64,000 bases of DNA from Calothrix sp. 336/3 (GTDB taxonomy: Bacteria > Cyanobacteriota > Cyanobacteriia > Cyanobacteriales > Nostocaceae). Below the pieces are notes generated by a model, which was given only the letters and a program-made list of their open reading frames with translations, was not told where the DNA came from and ran no database searches. The translations under genes were made by a program, and so were the position numbers. Where the stretch lies: assembly GCF_000734895.2 (NCBI RefSeq), contig NZ_CP011382.1, positions 62,001 through 126,000 of the forward strand. The letters run 5' to 3'. Each line of letters starts with the position of its first letter. The first letter of the stretch is position 1. This document shows, one piece after another, positions 8,855-18,492 of this stretch.

Positions 8855-9414
8855 AGGTATATCCGGGTTTTATATATATCCAGAATCATACATTGGGTGT
8901 TTGATGATATATGTGAAGTCAGTATTAAATTAGATACAAGTCAGTCACGAGCTACTCACACAAGTTACAAGTTCTTGAAATTCCTTTGCTTCGTGTTCTT
9001 GAGATTCGCGCGATCGCTAATTACAAAGTTTCATACAACACCCAAATATCACCAAATATACTGAGTTGATTTAAAGTATTAATTTATTCCTGGAAAAGAT
9101 TTGATTACACAACAGCGATCGCCTGAATAAATATCTCGCAACTTGGATTATTAGGGTTTCGCACCATTCCGCTCAAAAGGCTTTAAAACCAGAGCATCCC
9201 AATTTTGCCAAAATACAATTTGTAGTGGGAGCATCTTGCTCCCTGATTTTATACTAATTTGCTGTCAAAGAGAGTAGTCTCTATACTGTCATGGCGACGG
9301 TCGGGAAGCAATCTCATTATCCTGAACCATTACGACAAAACCCAACTTGGTATGAGAACGCAGGTGATAAGTCCGCACGACAAAAAACAATTTACACATT
9401 TGGGACAACTCTCA
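8855..9414. other. Intergenic region with palindromic and dispersed repeats
   Basis: No convincing gene lies in these 560 bp. The short frames on the plus strand from 9259 are overlapping and have no ribosome binding site. The region holds a perfect palindrome, GGGAGCA-TCT-TGCTCCC at 9227-9243, and one copy of a 104-bp dispersed repeat at 9251-9354. The promoter of the HTH/AAA gene should lie near 8855-8950 on the minus strand. Confidence 0.6.
9251..9354. repeat. MITE-like dispersed repeat, copy 1
   Basis: About 104 bp beginning ATACTAATTTGC and ending CAACTTGGTAT are repeated at 39689-39792 with perhaps 80-85% identity judged by eye. Shared stretches include TACTGTCAT, GCGACGGTCG and ATCTCATTATCCTGAA. 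The ends carry an imperfect inverted repeat (TACTAA against TTGGTA, TTAGTA in copy 2). It has no coding capacity, so a non-autonomous element or a REP-family member are both possible. Confidence 0.6.
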
Positions 9415-10140
9415 TCAAAACGGCAAAAATGTACTATCCTTTTCATCCCAATTTACACCCTGACAAAAATCATCCACCCAATTAGCAATTCTGGTCGATT
9501 TGATTATCTGTGGACTGATTTCATCTGATGATTTACTCGGTAAATGGCTCAACGACTGTCCAGATGTCCCCATATGACGCTTCCCAACCACAGGTGAATC
9601 TGCATATTTCCCATTGTGATGGTGATGATTATCTCTAATAAGGGTCATTTTTCTACCATGTTTCCCATTCCCGTGGATGGCGATCGGCAAGATAGCTTTG
9701 TGACCATTTTTACTATCTAAAACCACAGTCAAACAGGAAGTGGTTTGTTTTTTATGCTCTACAACCTGAGATTCGGAGTGAAATTTTTCTGACAACTCAT
9801 ACTTTCTGCATCCATTCACTTTACCTACACCATTACTCCCATAATCTCTCGATGCAGAGTGATGATCCCTTACCTCTGGAATTTCTTCATCAGGATTAAA
9901 ATTCAAACCTAGGGCATTAATAATCTCATCGGGATTACTATTTAATTCTACTAATAAAGGTAAAATGTCCCCTAATTGCGGTTCTAAAGTTGACAAAGTT
10001 GCCAAAATAAACCCAGAAGAAGGACGACGCAAACCATCATAGCTTGCCCAAATACGCATTTTCACCAACCAGGAACGATTCTGAGAATAATAACTAACCC
10101 ACTTAAGTCGCAAAGATTCACGTAGTTCCTGAATATTCAT
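9415..10140 (-). CDS. DUF5331 family protein of unknown function
   Basis: The 241-aa product starts MNIQELRESLRLKWVSYY and continues with NRSWLVKMRIWASYDGLRRP, SSGFILATLSTLEPQL and GLNFNPDEEIP. I recognise this N-terminal segment as the cyanobacterial DUF5331 domain. The domain covers roughly residues 1-90. The remaining 150 residues are polar, with His/Asn/Ser-rich stretches, and are probably disordered. Function is unknown. It is followed 64 bp upstream in genome order by a 2Fe-2S protein on the same strand; no functional link is evident. Confidence 0.75.
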   Translation of the reverse strand: MNIQELRESLRLKWVSYYSQNRSWLVKMRIWASYDGLRRPSSGFILATLSTLEPQLGDILPLLVELNSNPDEIINALGLNFNPDEEIPEVRDHHSASRDYGSNGVGKVNGCRKYELSEKFHSESQVVEHKKQTTSCLTVVLDSKNGHKAILPIAIHGNGKHGRKMTLIRDNHHHHNGKYADSPVVGKRHMGTSGQSLSHLPSKSSDEISPQIIKSTRIANWVDDFCQGVNWDEKDSTFLPF

Positions 10141-10204
10141 GGGATTTCATTGAGTAATTAATTGACTAATTCCTGCTGATGAAACCGATAGTAAAACATC
10201 TTTG

Positions 10205-10459
10205 TCACCTTTTTACCCCTAATAAATGCTGTTCTATCAATAGAGCTACTTTTTCAGGACGCACCCTAGGGTAAAAAATCTTCTCAGGTAGTATTAACAC
10301 CATCGGACCATTACCACATTGTCCCAAACAACCGCTACCTGATATCGTCAATTCCGGTAGGGGTAAAGCTAAAAAAGCAGCTAATACCTTTTCTGCTCCT
10401 TGCTTACGGCAAGTGCGATTTTGACATACACGCACAGATAAAGAAATAGGATTATCCAT
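10205..10459 (-). CDS. (2Fe-2S) ferredoxin-like protein, thioredoxin fold
   Basis: I choose ATG 10459 (84 aa); a TTG three codons upstream is possible. The protein has the four-cysteine pattern of thioredoxin-like 2Fe-2S ferredoxins (the NuoE/HoxE C-terminal type): VCQNRTCRKQG near the N-terminus, then SGSGCLGQCGNGPMVLI, and a closing YPRVRPEKV. It probably carries electrons or regulates a redox partner in the cytoplasm. It stands alone, not next to hydrogenase or dehydrogenase genes. Confidence 0.8.
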   Translation of the reverse strand: MDNPISLSVRVCQNRTCRKQGAEKVLAAFLALPLPELTISGSGCLGQCGNGPMVLILPEKIFYPRVRPEKVALLIEQHLLGVKR

Positions 10460-10549
10460 AGGAAACAAGAATGTTGTTAGAAAGCCACAGAATAATTAGT
10501 TAGGGAACTGCAAATTCCAAAAATATCAAAATGCTCCAAAATATGTGGT

Positions 10550-10567
10550 ACGGGCATCCCTGCCCGT
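10550..10567. repeat. Short palindromic repeat
   Basis: ACGGGCA (10550-10556) and TGCCCGT (10561-10567) form a perfect 7-bp stem with loop TCCC. It resembles the palindrome at 9227 and is of the kind found dispersed in cyanobacterial intergenic DNA. It lies between cysK and the 2Fe-2S gene on the minus strand and may also act as an attenuator. Confidence 0.45.
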
Positions 10568-10588
10568 TTCCTGAGGACAAATAATCAT

Positions 10589-11566
10589 CTAAAAATCGAC
10601 TACTAAGCCTTTAGACTCCAACCATTCACGGTTAAATATGCGCGATTGGTAGCGAGAACCACTGTCACATAAAATAGTGACAATAGTATGTCCAGGTCCC
10701 ATTTGCTTTGCTAGGGCGACGGCTGCCGCAACATTTATACCAGTAGAGCCGCCCATGAACAATCCATCCTGACGTAATAGTTGATAAACTACGCGCAATG
10801 CTTCTTGATCGTGAATTTGGATGGCATCGTCGGTGGGTACATTTTCCATGTTAGCTGTAATCCGACTATTACCAATGCCTTCTGTAATAGAACTTCCCTC
10901 TAGTTTGATTTCTCCGGTTTTAACGTAGCTATAAAGTCCACTACCCATAGGATCGGCAACCACACATTTAATTGCAGGATTTTTTTCTTTCAGATACATT
11001 GCCACACCCGCAAAAGTTCCCCCCGTACCAGTTGCTGCCACCCAACCATTAACTGTACCATCGGTTTGTTGCCAAATTTCCCTACCTGTGGTTTCATAGT
11101 GGGCAAGACGATTGGCTAGGTTATCAAATTGATTTGCCCAAATGGCATTTTCCATTTCTGAAGCAATTCTCCCTGAAAGCTTGACGTAGTTATTTGGATC
11201 TTTATAGGGAACTGCTGGAACTGGACGAACTTCCGCTCCCAGCGATCGCAAAGCATCCATCTTCTCTTGGGACTGGGTATCAGGAATGATAATTAGACAC
11301 TTGTAACCCTTGGCATTACAGATATGAGCTAAACCGATACCAGTATTTCCCGCAGTTCCTTCTACTACTGTGCCCCCTGGTTTAAGTAAACCTTTTTTTT
11401 CTGCATCTTCAATCATATACAGAGCTGCACGGTCTTTGACGGAACCACCAGGGTTCAGAAATTCGGCTTTACCAAGAATTTCACAACCTGTCTCTTGACA
11501 AAAACTGTTTAAGCGAATCAGTGGTGTATTGCCGACTGCACCGATAAAACCATTCTTGATATCCAT
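10589..11566 (-). CDS. cysK: Cysteine synthase A (O-acetylserine sulfhydrylase)
   Basis: The 325-aa PLP enzyme makes L-cysteine from O-acetylserine and sulfide in the cytoplasm. It shows [14 protein letters not shown] near the N-terminus, the PLP lysine in [12 protein letters not shown] (Lys44), the substrate loop [19 protein letters not shown], and the phosphate-binding loop [17 protein letters not shown]. Length is normal for the family. The variant loop TAGNTGIG instead of TSGNTG places it in a CysK-like subgroup common in cyanobacteria, so specificity could differ slightly. It is monocistronic or read into the 2Fe-2S gene after a palindrome. Confidence 0.88.
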   Translation of the reverse strand: MDIKNGFIGAVGNTPLIRLNSFCQETGCEILGKAEFLNPGGSVKDRAALYMIEDAEKKGLLKPGGTVVEGTAGNTGIGLAHICNAKGYKCLIIIPDTQSQEKMDALRSLGAEVRPVPAVPYKDPNNYVKLSGRIASEMENAIWANQFDNLANRLAHYETTGREIWQQTDGTVNGWVAATGTGGTFAGVAMYLKEKNPAIKCVVADPMGSGLYSYVKTGEIKLEGSSITEGIGNSRITANMENVPTDDAIQIHDQEALRVVYQLLRQDGLFMGGSTGINVAAAVALAKQMGPGHTIVTILCDSGSRYQSRIFNREWLESKGLVVDF

Positions 11567-12167
11567 ATCTGATTTTCCTGTTAGCTTACTTATAAAAATT
11601 TTTGCCTATAGTGGTGCTATTGGGACTTCTAAGAAAGGTAAAATTTCCAAAATTACCCCAAATATTCACCTCTGCTCCTCCAAGAAGTCTATTGTAAGAG
11701 TTTTTGTTACTCATCTTGTTGCAAGTGAGAGTCCGTGGGGAATACTAGTGATGTGACGGTATATTACAGCCATAGACAGAGGTCAACCTCTTGGCATATG
11801 GTGATTACCAAATGCTGATACCAAAAGCATTTTCCACTTGTCACCTGTTCCCTAAATATCAAAACAAGTCTGAGAATTGAATGATCAAATATAGCCAAAC
11901 CGGACTATCATCTTCTCATAATTGTTTACTTCTCTAACTGATCAAGTCAGTCAAAAATTTATATTCCACCTACTTATACACACTGATTGATGACTATTTA
12001 TTTCCAACTAATCAGCCATGGTAAATTTTTGTTCTGATGATAATAATAATCGGATTATTTGAGATGAAATCTTTATCTAGTGTGGCAAGTATTTATATCC
12101 TGAATTATAATGAACTGTATCATTTTGTAATCTCAATAGTAGTTCCCATAGCTAAAGGTGCTGAATA
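11567..12167. other. Intergenic region between divergent cysK and STAS genes
   Basis: These 601 bp should hold the promoters of both divergent genes. A plus-strand frame at 11529-11756 overlaps the cysK start and looks like a shadow. The last 60 bp before the STAS gene are AT-rich and contain AAAGGTG about 10 bases before the start codon. I see no repeat, RNA gene or clear operator. Confidence 0.5.
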
Positions 12168-12497
12168 ATGATGAATACTTCTGTGGAAATCGTCAAACCA
12201 AGTGGTAATTTAGATGTAACTCAGTCCCAAGAGTTTCGCAAGAACATTACTGATACATTGGAACAGGGTGCCAAGATTGTTTTGGTCGATTTTCAGAATG
12301 TCACATTCATGGATAGCTCTGCTTTAGGAGCATTAGTTTCAGCCTTTAAAACTCTTCGAGCATCTGATAGTAAATTAGTCGTTTGTTCCATTAATGAACA
12401 AGTAAGAATTTTATTTGAGCTAACTGGTATGGATAAAGTATTTGAAATTTTCCCTAACCAAGACGAATTTCAGAAAACTATTTTTGCTCGCAATTAG
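12168..12497 (+). CDS. STAS-domain anti-sigma factor antagonist
   Basis: The 109-aa product is a single STAS domain. The segment LVDFQNVTFMDSSALGAL carries the serine normally phosphorylated by an RsbW/SpoIIAB-type kinase, in the DSSALG motif near residue 57. Such proteins release a partner (often a sigma factor or response regulator) when unphosphorylated. The convergent neighbour is a PP2C-type phosphatase with a receiver domain, which fits as its activator. The two genes overlap by four bases at their 3' ends. Two ATG codons stand in tandem at the start; either could be used. Confidence 0.88.
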   Translation: MMNTSVEIVKPSGNLDVTQSQEFRKNITDTLEQGAKIVLVDFQNVTFMDSSALGALVSAFKTLRASDSKLVVCSINEQVRILFELTGMDKVFEIFPNQDEFQKTIFARN

Positions 12498-13636
12498 CTA
12501 AAAAGTATTTCTAGAATAGATAAATCATCTTCAAAAGTTTCTTGAGAATTAAAACTTACTAGGTAATTGAGTATCTGATCGAGTTGGTTACTTGGATGAT
12601 GCTGCAAATTGCCTAGCATTTTAATGAAAGCTTCTAAACCCCAGAGACTGCCATCCTTTTGGGTAAATTCGTAGGCACCATCACTAAAAATATATAGGGT
12701 GCTATTTTCTTCTATATGGCAAAATTCATCAACATATTGAGCTTGGGGAAACATTCCTACGGGGATGCCAGGTGTGCGTAGATGTTTAATTTCTTTGCCA
12801 TGGGGTTGTTGTGTGATCAGGATAGCTGGTGGATGTCCTGCACTGGCATAGATTAGCTGGCGCTGAGGAATATTATAGACACCATACCAGATTGTAAAGT
12901 ATTTATCATTCTGGTAACTCATTTGGAAAGTATTATTTAAGGCGCGTAATACTTCACTAGGTTGATAATAATTGAGGCTTTTTAAGGCGCGCGATCGCAG
13001 TAAATTTAATACAGATACCGATGGGAGAGTTGCCCTGAGTCCATGACCAGCAGTATCGAGTAAATAAATTGCCAAATAATCGGGGTCTAACCAATAATAA
13101 TCAAAGCAATCACCACCTAATTGTCGAGAAGGAAGAAAGCGATAATTAATGTTAATCGGTTCTGCCATTGGTGGTGGTAAAAGAGAACAAACATACTCAG
13201 CAGCTTCGGTGAATTCTGCCTCTAAAATTTGTTTTTGAGTTTGTAAATCTCGGCTCATTTGATGGAGACGTAAACCCGCTCTCACTCTAGCTTTTAGTTC
13301 ATTTGGCTCGATGGGTTTAGTGATAAAATCATCCGCTCCCGCATCTAGCCCTTTCACGCGATCGGCAACAGAATCTAAGGATGTCAAAAGAATAAAAAAA
13401 GTCGTTGATAAACTTGGTTCTGTTTTAATTCTTTGGCAAACATCTAATCCACTGATACCAGGCATAATCCAATCACAAATGATTAATGCTGGTTGGTAAT
13501 GTAATGCTTGCTTAATTCCAGATTCTCCATCGTTAGCACTAATAACTTGATAACCCTGTTTTTCCAACATTCTTTTGAGAAGAACTTGTACGGTGGAGTC
13601 ATCATCAATAATTAAAATTTGAAATGAGGTTGTCAT
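12494..13636 (-). CDS. Response regulator with PP2C (SpoIIE/RsbU-type) phosphatase output
   Basis: The 380-aa product has a receiver domain (residues 5-125) with the acidic pocket IIDDD, the phospho-acceptor Asp55 in LIICDWIMPG, and the Lys of FITKPI. A short coiled-coil linker (residues 126-155) leads to a PP2C-like domain with GGDCFDYYWL, LLDTAGHGLRATLPS and LYIFSDGAYEFTQ, the metal-binding Asp motifs of the RsbU family. It should dephosphorylate a STAS protein on cue from a sensor kinase. The adjacent convergent STAS gene is the obvious candidate. No sensor kinase lies nearby. Confidence 0.9.
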   Translation of the reverse strand: MTTSFQILIIDDDSTVQVLLKRMLEKQGYQVISANDGESGIKQALHYQPALIICDWIMPGISGLDVCQRIKTEPSLSTTFFILLTSLDSVADRVKGLDAGADDFITKPIEPNELKARVRAGLRLHQMSRDLQTQKQILEAEFTEAAEYVCSLLPPPMAEPININYRFLPSRQLGGDCFDYYWLDPDYLAIYLLDTAGHGLRATLPSVSVLNLLRSRALKSLNYYQPSEVLRALNNTFQMSYQNDKYFTIWYGVYNIPQRQLIYASAGHPPAILITQQPHGKEIKHLRTPGIPVGMFPQAQYVDEFCHIEENSTLYIFSDGAYEFTQKDGSLWGLEAFIKMLGNLQHHPSNQLDQILNYLVSFNSQETFEDDLSILEILFS

Positions 13637-13768
13637 TGGTCAATAGCCGATAGTCAATAGTCATATCAAGTCGATTTCATTACTGTCTTGATTGGCAATA
13701 GCCTGAGATTTCAGGAAGGCAAAACTGAGGGTTTTACCGACTTTCGGGACTCTTGCAAAGCAATAACT

Positions 13769-14548
13769 TTATAGAGATGAAAGAGGATTTAACCACAAAT
13801 TTATGGTACGTTTCAATTGGTGCAAATCACGGTAAATTTCTTGCTTAAACCATTGTCCTAAAGCATCAAAGGGATTAAAGTCTTTCCCTGCTTGCCATTT
13901 GACATCTTGACCTAGGGGTGTCAGATGATTACCCGTCAGAGTTTGTGTTGTCACCATCTCTGCAAAAAGTTGGTTTAATAACTCTGTTAACCCTAGAGAT
14001 TGATCTAAGGTATCGTTGGTAAATTTAATCAATAGGTTACGACGAACTTTGTAGCTGCTTTGAATAATTTGATTGGTTTCTAGGGGGGAAGGAGTAAATT
14101 CAACATTAAAATTTGAACTTAATTGACTATTGAACTGTTGAATCAGGGGGATAGCATCACGAGCAGCATAATTATTGTAGGAAATCAAGATATTCCCAGC
14201 TCTTTCAACGTCACATAAACTACCAATAAGTAGGTGTAACTTGCATCCCATGCTATGCCCCACACCGTAGATAGGTAAATAACCTGATGGCAACAGAGAA
14301 CGCTCTTCTAACCGAATTAATGCACGCTCAAAATTCCGTAATACTTGCTTGGCGATCGCCACATGATCAAGGGTATTCACAAAGGGTGTGGCAATAACCA
14401 TAAAACCTTTCCCAGCTAAAGACTCTAGCAGTAAACGGTAGGTGAGATGGGGCGCAGTTGCCACAAATGCCCCTCCGAGGAAATGAATTATACCAATAGG
14501 ATTACGAGGGACTAATATCCAATTGCCAGAGATTTCTATCCAGTCCAT
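13769..14548 (-). CDS. DUF1350 family protein, alpha/beta-hydrolase-like
   Basis: I start at ATG 14548 (MDWIEISGNWILVPRNP), which fits the usual N-terminus of the family; a GTG nine codons upstream is the alternative. The product has HFLGGAFVATAPHLTYR, then PFVNTLDHVAIA, and YGVGHSMGCKLHLL, where GHSMG looks like a nucleophile elbow of an alpha/beta hydrolase (Ser in GxSxG). The family occurs in cyanobacteria and plastids. The substrate is unknown. It faces away from rpsO, with a shared intergenic region of about 200 bp. Confidence 0.8.
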   Translation of the reverse strand: MDWIEISGNWILVPRNPIGIIHFLGGAFVATAPHLTYRLLLESLAGKGFMVIATPFVNTLDHVAIAKQVLRNFERALIRLEERSLLPSGYLPIYGVGHSMGCKLHLLIGSLCDVERAGNILISYNNYAARDAIPLIQQFNSQLSSNFNVEFTPSPLETNQIIQSSYKVRRNLLIKFTNDTLDQSLGLTELLNQLFAEMVTTQTLTGNHLTPLGQDVKWQAGKDFNPFDALGQWFKQEIYRDLHQLKRTINLWLNPLSSL

Positions 14549-14751
14549 GGGGTTAGCGATCGCTTCAGTTAACACTTTTTTATGTTAACCCTAGGGAGGC
14601 AAGGTAGGGAGAAAATCCCCCCATCTCCCAAGGAAAATATGACTTCACCCTACAAAACTTCCGAACCCTGTACCCTTTTCACCCATTCACGTACCTGTGA
14701 TATTATGGGAGACTGCTGCATATTTTTTAGAAATAAATCAATCGGACAACT

Positions 14752-15021
14752 ATGGCTTTAACGCAACAGCGCAAACAAGAAATCATGACCCAGTATCAAG
14801 TACACGAAACAGATACAGGCTCTGCTGATTTGCAAATTGCGATGCTAACAGCACGCATTAACCGTCTCAGCGAACACCTACAAGCCAACAAAAAAGACCA
14901 CTCCTCCCGTCGTGGACTCCTAAAGATGATCGGTCAGCGTAAGCGCCTGTTATCCTATATCATCCAAAATGACAGAGAACGCTATCAAGCCTTAATCGCT
15001 CGTCTAGGAATTCGTGGATAA
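14752..15021 (+). CDS. rpsO: 30S ribosomal protein S15
   Basis: The 89-aa product is a full-length S15: [36 protein letters not shown] and the C-terminal [12 protein letters not shown]. It binds 16S rRNA in the platform of the small subunit. A -10-like TATTAT lies at 14701-14706. The gene is followed after 11 bp by the Pam68-family gene, so the two are almost certainly co-transcribed. Confidence 0.97.
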   Translation: MALTQQRKQEIMTQYQVHETDTGSADLQIAMLTARINRLSEHLQANKKDHSSRRGLLKMIGQRKRLLSYIIQNDRERYQALIARLGIRG

Positions 15022-15032
15022 AAGTCAAACCT

Positions 15033-15500
15033 ATGTCTGGTGAATCTGAAAGCCCAAACTTACCTTTTGAGCCAAAAAGTAAGCGCCCAAAATCCTCAAA
15101 AGCACAAAGCAAGTCCCCAGTTAGCAAGCAAGAATCAGAGAAAAAATCAGAAAATCAGCCACCTTTCACGAAAGAAGAAATGGCTATTCCCAAAGTTGTC
15201 AGCCAACGCATGGTTAAGCGCGTAGCTTTCTTCTCTGGGATACCAATGTTTTTAGGTATTACTACTCTAGTTGCTAGCTACTTTCTCCTGACCATGGCAC
15301 AGATTAAATTAGCTCCCATTGCCGTCTTGTTAGTCAATATGGGATTTTTTGGTCTCAGTGTCTTGGGAATCACCTATGGCGTTCTCTCTGCTTCTTGGGA
15401 TGAAGAGAGGGCAGGAGGTTTAGTCGGTTTGAGAGAATTTAATACCAACTGGGGACGAATGGTAGAAGGTTGGCGCGCCACAAGGCAAAAAAAGGTTTAA
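15033..15500 (+). CDS. pam68: Pam68-family photosystem II assembly protein
   Basis: The 155-aa product has a Ser/Lys/Pro-rich N-terminal tail (residues 1-50), the conserved IPKVVSQRMVKRVAFFSGIP, two membrane segments (about 68-90 and 98-120), and the C-terminal LREFNTNWGRMVEGWR. This is the Pam68 family, known from Synechocystis and Arabidopsis to help insert chlorophyll into CP47 during photosystem II assembly, and to bind ribosomes. The gene starts 11 bp after rpsO, which agrees with that ribosome link. Confidence 0.9.
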   Translation: MSGESESPNLPFEPKSKRPKSSKAQSKSPVSKQESEKKSENQPPFTKEEMAIPKVVSQRMVKRVAFFSGIPMFLGITTLVASYFLLTMAQIKLAPIAVLLVNMGFFGLSVLGITYGVLSASWDEERAGGLVGLREFNTNWGRMVEGWRATRQKKV

Positions 15501-15555
15501 AGCTTGGTGTCAGCTTCCAAGATATGACCACTGCCAAAAGCAGAGATTGTCAGCA

Positions 15556-15589
15556 AATGTTGAAGTTTGTCAGAATAAACTTCAACATT
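15556..15589 (+). terminator. Perfect hairpin downstream of pam68
   Basis: AATGTTGAAGTTT (15556-15568) and AAACTTCAACATT (15577-15589) form a perfect 13-bp stem with an 8-nt loop. There is no long T-run, so it may stabilise the 3' end or terminate weakly. Confidence 0.5.
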
Positions 15590-15781
15590 ACTATTAAAAG
15601 TATTAGAAAATTAATGTTTAGAGGTCGCAATTTTTTGCGATGATATCTTATTGGTACAAAATCTCAAAATGTACTGGAAAACAAATTATTATTTATTGAC
15701 TAGTACACCTTTGCTCTTAGCATTCAGCTATTAGCCTTTGGCAAAAGTATAAGAATAACTCAACCAATCAGGGAATATAGC

Positions 15782-16840
15782 ATGATTATTGTCATGAAAA
15801 TTGGTTCTCCTGAGGCGGAAATCAACCGCATCAACGAAGAACTAACCACATGGGGTCTCTCACCAGAAAAGATTGTCGGGAAGCACAAGGTCGTTATTGG
15901 CTTAGTTGGGGAAACCGTTGATCTAGACCCCTTACAAATCCAAGAAGTTAGCCCCTGGATCGAGCAGGTATTACGGGTAGAACAACCCTACAAGCGCGCT
16001 AGTCGCCAATATCGTCACGGGGAAGCATCAGAGGTGATTGTGAATACCCCCGATGGTGCAGTAACCTTTGGAGAACACCATCCTTTAGTGGTGGTAGCTG
16101 GTCCCTGCTCCGTAGAAAACGAAGAAATGATTGTGGAGACGGCAAAACGAGTCAAAGCTGCGGGGGCGAAATTCCTCCGTGGTGGAGCTTACAAACCTCG
16201 CACATCTCCCTATGCATTCCAAGGACACGGGGAAAGCGCTCTAGAGTTACTAGCAGCAGCACGGGAAGCCAGTGGACTGGGTATTATCACCGAAGTCATG
16301 GACGCTGCGGACTTAGATAAAATTGTCGAAGTCGCCGATGTCATCCAAGTTGGGGCGAGAAATATGCAAAATTTCTCCATGTTGAAGAAGGTGGGAGCGC
16401 AACCAAAACCCGTACTTCTGAAACGGGGCATGTCTGCCACCATTGAAGAGTGGTTGATGGCAGCTGAGTATATTTTGGCAGCCGGTAATCCGAATGTGAT
16501 TCTGTGTGAACGGGGTATTCGTTCCTTTGATAGACAATATACCCGTAACCATTTGGATATCTCTGCCGTGCCCGTGTTACGAAATTTAACACACCTACCA
16601 ATCATGGTTGACCCCAGTCATGGTACCGGTTGGGCAGCCTATGTACCATCTATGTCCATGGCAGCGATCGCCTGTGGTTGTGACTCCCTGATGATTGAAG
16701 TTCACCCCAACCCGAAAAAAGCTCTTTCCGATGGACCACAATCCCTCACACCAGAAGCTTTTGACCAATTGATGCAAGAATTGGCTGTTATCGGTAAAGC
16801 TGTGGGACGCTGGCAACAACCAACTGTTGCCGTAGCTTAG
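15782..16840 (+). CDS. aroF: 3-deoxy-7-phosphoheptulonate synthase (DAHP synthase, type I-beta)
   Basis: The 352-aa enzyme joins phosphoenolpyruvate and erythrose 4-phosphate, the first step of the shikimate pathway. Residues 1-75 form the ferredoxin-like regulatory domain that often gives feedback control. The barrel shows VVAGPCSVENEEMI near residue 107, FLRGGAYKPRTSPYAFQG, and the metal-site motif DPSHGTG near residue 278. Length fits the type I-beta group. It stands alone, convergent with yvcK. Confidence 0.93.
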   Translation: MIIVMKIGSPEAEINRINEELTTWGLSPEKIVGKHKVVIGLVGETVDLDPLQIQEVSPWIEQVLRVEQPYKRASRQYRHGEASEVIVNTPDGAVTFGEHHPLVVVAGPCSVENEEMIVETAKRVKAAGAKFLRGGAYKPRTSPYAFQGHGESALELLAAAREASGLGIITEVMDAADLDKIVEVADVIQVGARNMQNFSMLKKVGAQPKPVLLKRGMSATIEEWLMAAEYILAAGNPNVILCERGIRSFDRQYTRNHLDISAVPVLRNLTHLPIMVDPSHGTGWAAYVPSMSMAAIACGCDSLMIEVHPNPKKALSDGPQSLTPEAFDQLMQELAVIGKAVGRWQQPTVAVA

Positions 16841-16859
16841 AATTGCTAAGGGGTGAGGA

Positions 16860-16876
16860 GGATAAATTCCTTATCC
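16860..16876. terminator. Hairpin between convergent aroF and yvcK
   Basis: GGATAA and TTATCC form a 6-bp stem with loop ATTCC, flanked by further partial pairing (AGGGG and CCCCT). It sits in the 50-bp gap between the two convergent stop codons and could serve both. Confidence 0.4.
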
Positions 16877-16890
16877 CCTAGGAATCCTCC

Positions 16891-18264
16891 CTATCCTCGA
16901 CCTTTTTGAGCGCTACTGTACCACCGGAATAAAACTTTTGAGAGTTTTTGGGGATCATGGCGAACATAGCCCATTTCATCCTCATACATGACATTGGCTG
17001 AGACAATACGTCTACCTAAATGAGTGATAGTTTCCCGATCCACAAATACAGGATGGGAGTTCTGTTGAGCATAGCGAATAAGGGCACGAGCCGAAGGTGT
17101 CTTCTGATGCACCAGCACCGCATTAAATAGCTTTCTACCACCACAAGCAGCATCAATTGCCCGGATATGGTCAGCGACTGTATATCCTTGGGTCTCTCCC
17201 GGTTGAGTCATGATATTACAGATGTAAATACAAGGTATGTTGCGCGTGGCGATCGCATCTGCAATATCCGGAACCAACAAGTTTGGAATCACACTGGTAT
17301 ATAAACTACCGGGACCCATAATAATATAATCAGCTTCTTTTATCACCTTCAGCGCCGCAGGTAAAGCCTTAGGTTTGGCTGGAGTACAACCAATTTTGAC
17401 AATACTTCCCCCAGCTTCTGTAATTTTTGATTCCCCCTCAATCCGGCGACCATCGGCTAATTCTGCCCAGAGACGCACATCAGTTAAGGTTGCAGGTAAA
17501 ACCTGTCCCCGAATAGCTAGCACCTTAGAACTTGCAGCCACTGCCCTTTCTAAGTCACCAGTAATTTCACTCATCGCTGTTAAAAACAAATTACCAAAAC
17601 TGTGCCCTGTTAAACCATCACCTGCACGAAAACGATATTGAAATAATTCTGTTAATAACTTTTCTTCATCAGCCAAAGCTGCCAAGCAGTTACGAATATC
17701 ACCAGGGGGCAACACACCAAACTCTTGCCGCAAACGCCCAGAAGAACCCCCATCATCCGCAACGGTAACGATCGCTGTAATATTGGCACTGTAAGCTTTC
17801 AAACCCCGTAATAAAGTCGAAAGTCCTGTACCGCCACCAACCACCACAATTTTCGGTCCCCGGTACAATCGACGATGAGCTAATAAGACATCAATCAGTT
17901 CTTCATCTCCATCCGTTCTCAGAACTTCCGTAATTGAACCAACTGTACGAGTTTGCCCCCAAAGTAACAACAGCAAACCACACAGCAGTACCAATGGACC
18001 ACTGATATAGTTCGGTAAGATGTTGGTAATCGCTCCTAAAAAACCCCTCAATAACTCCAATGCCCAAAAAATGGGGCTGAGTTTTACCCAAATTGCTAAC
18101 CCCAGACTGGCTAGGATTACCCCCCCCATACTAATTAACAACCAACGTTTTACAGATAGTCCAGGAGATAGCCACTTGAACCACTGGTTCACACGATAGG
18201 GAGTGTGACGACGTGACTGCTGTTGCAGGGTATTTAGGGCTTGTCGAAGAAAACCAATTGACAT
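16891..18264 (-). CDS. yvcK: YvcK/CofD-like protein with N-terminal membrane segments
   Basis: I start at ATG 18264 (457 aa); a TTG four codons upstream is possible. Two hydrophobic segments (about 41-65 and 75-104) precede the CofD-like domain, which begins [18 protein letters not shown] (Gly-rich loop at 143-147) and continues with [16 protein letters not shown] and PPGDIRNCL. In Bacillus YvcK controls carbon metabolism and cell-wall synthesis and binds UDP-sugars. The N-terminal membrane anchor is usual in cyanobacterial members. The physiological role here is inferred only. Confidence 0.88.
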   Translation of the reverse strand: MSIGFLRQALNTLQQQSRRHTPYRVNQWFKWLSPGLSVKRWLLISMGGVILASLGLAIWVKLSPIFWALELLRGFLGAITNILPNYISGPLVLLCGLLLLLWGQTRTVGSITEVLRTDGDEELIDVLLAHRRLYRGPKIVVVGGGTGLSTLLRGLKAYSANITAIVTVADDGGSSGRLRQEFGVLPPGDIRNCLAALADEEKLLTELFQYRFRAGDGLTGHSFGNLFLTAMSEITGDLERAVAASSKVLAIRGQVLPATLTDVRLWAELADGRRIEGESKITEAGGSIVKIGCTPAKPKALPAALKVIKEADYIIMGPGSLYTSVIPNLLVPDIADAIATRNIPCIYICNIMTQPGETQGYTVADHIRAIDAACGGRKLFNAVLVHQKTPSARALIRYAQQNSHPVFVDRETITHLGRRIVSANVMYEDEMGYVRHDPQKLSKVLFRWYSSAQKGRG

Positions 18265-18492
18265 ACCTGTTCTCAAGCAGTGGTATAAACTAATGATTAA
18301 CAGAAAATGTACACAACCTGGTTGTAATTCCAGGTATGGGATTATTAGATTTACTCTAGGAAGGACTGTCAGTCAACAGAAGCGACAGGGCATCTGTACT
18401 ATAATTCAATACTTCCATGTTGACTAAAACCATAGTGCAAAAGTTGCCAATCTGCCTAGTAAAAAGACTGACAGGAGAGTTCACCAAGATTT

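Noticed and set aside
9259..9528. Overlapping plus-strand frames in the 104-bp repeat
   Set aside because: They run through a non-coding repeat into the antisense of the DUF5331 gene.
11529..11756. Plus-strand 75-aa frame upstream of cysK
   Set aside because: Overlaps the cysK start in antisense, with no independent support.
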